Shown one piece after another: positions 48,683-51,078 of a stretch of DNA of 51,078 nucleotides (positions are counted from its first letter, which is position 1; every line of letters begins with the position of its first letter). The translations under genes and the position numbers were made by a program. Below the pieces are notes generated by a model. That model searched no databases. It worked only from the letters and a program-made list of their open reading frames with translations, and had not been told where the DNA came from. Origin of the DNA: Collinsella aerofaciens (GTDB taxonomy: Bacteria > Actinomycetota > Coriobacteriia > Coriobacteriales > Coriobacteriaceae); assembly GCF_015670795.1 (NCBI RefSeq), contig NZ_JADPCJ010000016.1:1-51078 (forward strand), in the 5' to 3' direction.

Positions 48683-48864
48683 TGGCGGGACGCGTCAAGG
48701 CTGCAACCACGGCGGCGCACTCGAAGAACTATGACAAGGTGAGGCGCTACTACGAGCGCGGCCTCTGGACCAAGGCCATGGTGCATCGAGCCGTGGCCTG
48801 CAAGTGGATCACATGCGACGAATATGAGGAGATCGTCGGAGAAGAGTACGCGGAGGAGGTTTAG
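48682..48864 (+). CDS. XkdX-family protein
   Basis: This 60-residue protein has the pattern YDKVRRYYERGLWTKAMVHRAVACKWITCDEYEEIVGEEY, the XkdX family of PBSX-like phages encoded between tail fibres and holin. The function is unknown. The ATG overlaps the previous stop by one base. Confidence 0.8.
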   Translation: MAGRVKAATTAAHSKNYDKVRRYYERGLWTKAMVHRAVACKWITCDEYEEIVGEEYAEEV

Positions 48865-48865
48865 G

Positions 48866-49177
48866 GTGCCGGCGCTGAGCATCGGGGAGGCAACGTCGGT
48901 CCTCTCGGCCGCCGTTGTGATTGTCACGTTCTTCATCGGGCGCGTCTCCGTATCCAAAACATCGTCTGCCAAGGAGCAGCGGACCGAAGACAAGCTCGAC
49001 AGCCTTTGCGGCGACACGAGCGAGATCAAGGATGGCGTCAAGGAGATCAACCGCAAGCTCGACGACCACGGCGAGCGCCTCACGAAGGTCGAGCAACAGG
49101 TCATCACCTTGTTCAACCGGCTCGACCGCGTCGAGAAGAATTACGACCTGCATCACGGTATCGGCGGGTCAGATTAG
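48866..49177 (+). CDS. Holin-associated membrane protein with coiled coil (XhlA-like)
   Basis: This 103-residue protein starts at a GTG just after the XkdX stop. A single N-terminal membrane helix (TSVLSAAVVIVTFFIGRVSV) is followed by a coiled coil (IKDGVKEINRKLDDHGERLTKVEQQVITLFNRLDRVEKN). This matches XhlA-like lysis accessory proteins in layout, though the membrane end is reversed compared with classical XhlA. Confidence 0.62.
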   Translation: MPALSIGEATSVLSAAVVIVTFFIGRVSVSKTSSAKEQRTEDKLDSLCGDTSEIKDGVKEINRKLDDHGERLTKVEQQVITLFNRLDRVEKNYDLHHGIGGSD

Positions 49178-49187
49178 GAGCTGAAAA

Positions 49188-49463
49188 ATGAAAATCAACT
49201 GGGCCCTTCGCTTCAAGAATAAGCAGACGCTCGCGGCATTGGCCGCCGCCGTAATCAGCGCAGCCTATCAGGTGCTCGGAATCCTCGGAGTCGTGGCGCC
49301 TATCTCCCAGGGGTCGCTCATCCAGCTCGTCGGAATCATCCTGACCGTTCTCGCCGGCTTCGGCGTGATCGTCGATCCGACCACCAAGGGCGCGTCGGAC
49401 TCGAAGCGTGCCATGTCGTACAGCGAGCCCCATGCCGCATATGACGCCAAGGCGGTTGAGTAG
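49188..49463 (+). CDS. Phage holin (phi LC3-like)
   Basis: This 91-residue protein begins MKINWALRFKNKQTLAALAAA, typical of the phi LC3 holin family, with two membrane helices (TLAALAAAVISAAYQVLGIL and LIQLVGIILTVLAGFGVIVDPTT) and a polar C-terminus. Holins make pores in the membrane and release the endolysin. AGGAG precedes the ATG and the endolysin starts three bases after it. Confidence 0.87.
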   Translation: MKINWALRFKNKQTLAALAAAVISAAYQVLGILGVVAPISQGSLIQLVGIILTVLAGFGVIVDPTTKGASDSKRAMSYSEPHAAYDAKAVE

Positions 49464-49466
49464 GCC

Positions 49467-50420
49467 ATGGCCATCACACAGCGCGAGGCCTTCGCGCAGG
49501 TCATGGAACACCTCGTCTCCCATGATGGTGGCGGCGGTCACGGATACTCGCAGGCCAACCGCATGGGGGACGGAACGACCGAGACGATTTGTCTGTCCGA
49601 CGGCACCACCGTCACTATTGCCGGTGGCGATCGCGACTGTTCCTCGGCCGTAGTGACCGCCCTCCGCGCGGTCGGCGTCAATACCTTCGGAGCCTCGTAT
49701 ACCGGAAACATGCGGGAGCAGCTGCTCAAGACGGGCCTTTTCGGCTGGCGTAAGATGGGCGTCAAGTCCGCCCAGCGTGGAGACATCTACCTCAACGAGA
49801 AGTGCCACACCGCCGTGTGCGTCTCTCCCTATGGATCCGCTCGCGGCGACCTCTTGGCCCAATTCTCCATTTCTGAAAAGGGGACCGTCACCGGCACCAA
49901 GGGCGACCAGACCGGGCGCGAGTCCAACATCAAGGCGTACTACAGCTACCCATGGGACGGCACGCTCTACTGGCTTGGCGACGGCAAGACACTGAATGGG
50001 TCAAATACGGAAGTCGCGGACAATACGGTCCCGAGCCTCGGAGACACGCGATATTTCGGCCCGAAGATGGCCAAGGAGCTGCAATGCCAGCTCGGCACGA
50101 CTGCCGATGGCGTGATCTCCGGTCAATGGCCGGCGAATGAGCGATACCTTTGGGCATGCGACCGCGGCGTAATCGAGTACGTCAAGGGCGGGGTTGGCTC
50201 GAATGCCGTCCGCGCCCTGCAGGACAAGGTCGGATGCAAAGTCTATCCCGTGGTCGCCGGTGTTCAGGCGCGACAGATGGGTTCGGGAACGGTCTTCAAA
50301 CACCAGCAGTGGCTCATCGCTCAAGGTATCTCGTGCGGATCATCGGGTGCGGACGGATGCCAGGGCCGCGACACCAACGTCGCCATCGGCCAAGCGCTCG
50401 TCAAGCAACTCTATCGATAG
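49467..50420 (+). CDS. Endolysin (NlpC/P60-type peptidoglycan hydrolase)
   Basis: This 317-residue lysin has an N-terminal NlpC/P60/CHAP-like domain with catalytic Cys58 in GGDRDCSSAVV and His114 in EKCHTAVCVS. C-terminal binding repeats (YFGPKMAKELQCQLGTTADGVISGQ and QARQMGSGTVFKHQQWLIAQ, about 205-315) resemble the cell-wall repeats of Coriobacteriia phage lysins. There is no signal peptide, so export relies on the holin. It follows the holin gene closely. Confidence 0.85.
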   Translation: MAITQREAFAQVMEHLVSHDGGGGHGYSQANRMGDGTTETICLSDGTTVTIAGGDRDCSSAVVTALRAVGVNTFGASYTGNMREQLLKTGLFGWRKMGVKSAQRGDIYLNEKCHTAVCVSPYGSARGDLLAQFSISEKGTVTGTKGDQTGRESNIKAYYSYPWDGTLYWLGDGKTLNGSNTEVADNTVPSLGDTRYFGPKMAKELQCQLGTTADGVISGQWPANERYLWACDRGVIEYVKGGVGSNAVRALQDKVGCKVYPVVAGVQARQMGSGTVFKHQQWLIAQGISCGSSGADGCQGRDTNVAIGQALVKQLYR

Positions 50421-50428
50421 GTGTGCAT

Positions 50429-50539
50429 ATGAATCCATTTGATATCTGTTTTATTGTCGGCGCTGCTGCAGGACTGCTGACCGGTCTTCTCGGATGGGCA
50501 ATCGTGCGCGTCGGCAGCCAAAAAGACTTTAGAAATTGA
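50429..50539 (+). CDS. Small membrane protein (36 residues) after the endolysin
   Basis: The frame from ATG 50429 gives MNPFDICFIVGAAAGLLTGL followed by LGWAIVRVGSQKDFRN, one membrane helix with a positive C-terminus. It lies eight bases after the endolysin stop, in the position of a second small lysis protein. The ribosome site is weak. Confidence 0.45.
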   Translation: MNPFDICFIVGAAAGLLTGLLGWAIVRVGSQKDFRN

Positions 50540-50566
50540 TAGATGCAGCCCCTCCCCGGCATGAAC

Positions 50567-51078
50567 TGAACTGCCTCCCATTTCTTGGACATGAGAAATG
50601 GGAGGCTTTTTATGCGTGTCGACTTGAGGGTGAAGCACGACATCGAGGCCAGGAGGGCGGCGATCGGGCTCTTCGAGCGAGGCCACGGCTCCGAGTCGGC
50701 GGCGAAGGCGCTGTCGGTCCCGCGCGACACCGTGAGACAATGGCTCTACGTATACCGGTCGTTCGGAAGCGAGGTGCTGCTATCCATGGACGGCAAGCAG
50801 ACCAGGTACACATACGAGCAGAAGGTCGCCGCCGCCTCGGCCGTGGTCGACGGCGGCATGAGCAAGCGGGACGCCATGGAGGCGTTCGGGGTCATGTCCC
50901 TGGCGCCGCTCAAGAGATGGTGCGCGCTCTACCGTGAGGGCGGCGCCGAGGCGCTCAGGCCCAAGCCCAAGGGCCGGCCGAGCGGTTCCAAGGCGAGGCC
51001 GCGCACGCGCGAGCAGGAGCTCGAGGAGCGCTGCCGAAGGCTCGAGACCGAGGTGGCCTACCTAAAAAAATTGCGTGC
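50567..51078 (+). mobile_element. IS3-family (IS150-like) element, left end, truncated by window
   Basis: The element begins with terminal repeat TGAACTGCCTCCCATTT followed by a perfect subterminal hairpin (GCCTCCCATTTCT paired with AGAAATGGGAGGC). OrfA then starts at 50612. It has the same orientation and the same terminal sequence as the partial copy at 1-119. Confidence 0.8.
50612..51078 (+). CDS. IS3-family transposase OrfA (incomplete at window end)
   Basis: This is 155 codons of an OrfA with two helix-turn-helix units (AIGLFERGHGSESAAKALSV...VRQWLYVYRSFG and SAVVDGGMSKRDAMEAFGVM...LKRWCALYREGG) and a leucine-rich coiled end (QELEERCRRLETEVAYLKKLR). A7 at 51063-51069 within CTAAAAAAATTG is a typical slippery site for the OrfAB fusion by -1 frameshifting. 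The window ends just after it. Confidence 0.82.
   Translation, partial: MRVDLRVKHDIEARRAAIGLFERGHGSESAAKALSVPRDTVRQWLYVYRSFGSEVLLSMDGKQTRYTYEQKVAAASAVVDGGMSKRDAMEAFGVMSLAPLKRWCALYREGGAEALRPKPKGRPSGSKARPRTREQELEERCRRLETEVAYLKKLR

Noticed and set aside
50421..50566. Search for a right attachment copy of the tRNA-Lys 3' end after the lysis genes
   Set aside because: None of the tRNA sequence occurs here; the stretch holds only the 36-residue membrane protein and the IS border.

Overview
The window looks like a piece of a high-GC Coriobacteriia genome, most likely Collinsella or a close relative. The grounds are the Rho factor with a very long Ala/Lys/Arg-rich insert, the CarD and ArgS neighbours, and the GC-rich codon use. 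The species call is an inference. Both window ends lie inside IS3-family insertion sequences in the same orientation: a transposase C-terminus and right terminal repeat at 1-119, and a left terminal repeat plus orfA at 50567-51078. The sequence probably stops where an assembly broke at repeated IS copies.

Host part, 120-11601. It holds an HD-domain protein, a CarD-type regulator, argS, a small inverted-repeat element, rho, a membrane-anchored Ala-rich protein, a VanZ-like protein, a ROK sugar kinase, a PLP aminotransferase, and three tRNA genes (His, Lys, Lys).

Prophage part, about 11640 to at least 50539. A leftward tyrosine recombinase lies next to the second tRNA-Lys. Two accessory cassettes follow, each bounded by direct repeats: HicAB between 28-bp repeats, and a pair of unknown genes between 47-bp hairpin-bearing repeats. 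The lysogeny switch (CI-like leftward, Cro-like rightward) has three GGGAA-N4-TTCCC operators. A long rightward early operon of small genes contains a ParB-like protein, a second tyrosine recombinase, a DUF6291-like protein, several zinc-ribbon proteins and a PD-(D/E)XK-type protein. A sigma-region-4-like late regulator and a phased array of 10-bp repeats lead into HNH, ParB/DUF4417, a JAB-domain protein and the terminase. After these come a complete siphophage head and tail module, with a canonical -1 frameshift between the tail chaperones, then tail-tip proteins and a lysis cassette.

The main finding is a complete diversity-generating retroelement (DGR) between the tail tip and lysis genes, in the order target gene, avd, template repeat, reverse transcriptase. 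The target is the last tail-tip protein and carries a 129-bp variable repeat at its 3' end (45920-46048). A matching 129-bp template repeat lies at 46657-46785. The two differ at 10 positions and every one is an adenine in the template, the signature of adenine-directed mutagenic homing. A short hairpin sits 3 bp after the variable repeat, as in the Bordetella phage BPP-1 system. The reverse transcriptase carries YMDD and ends in a run of ten G residues that would switch it between two C-terminal tails.

Together the genes describe a temperate siphophage of a gut actinobacterium that can rewrite its receptor-binding tip. No right attachment site is visible, so the prophage may continue beyond the right IS.
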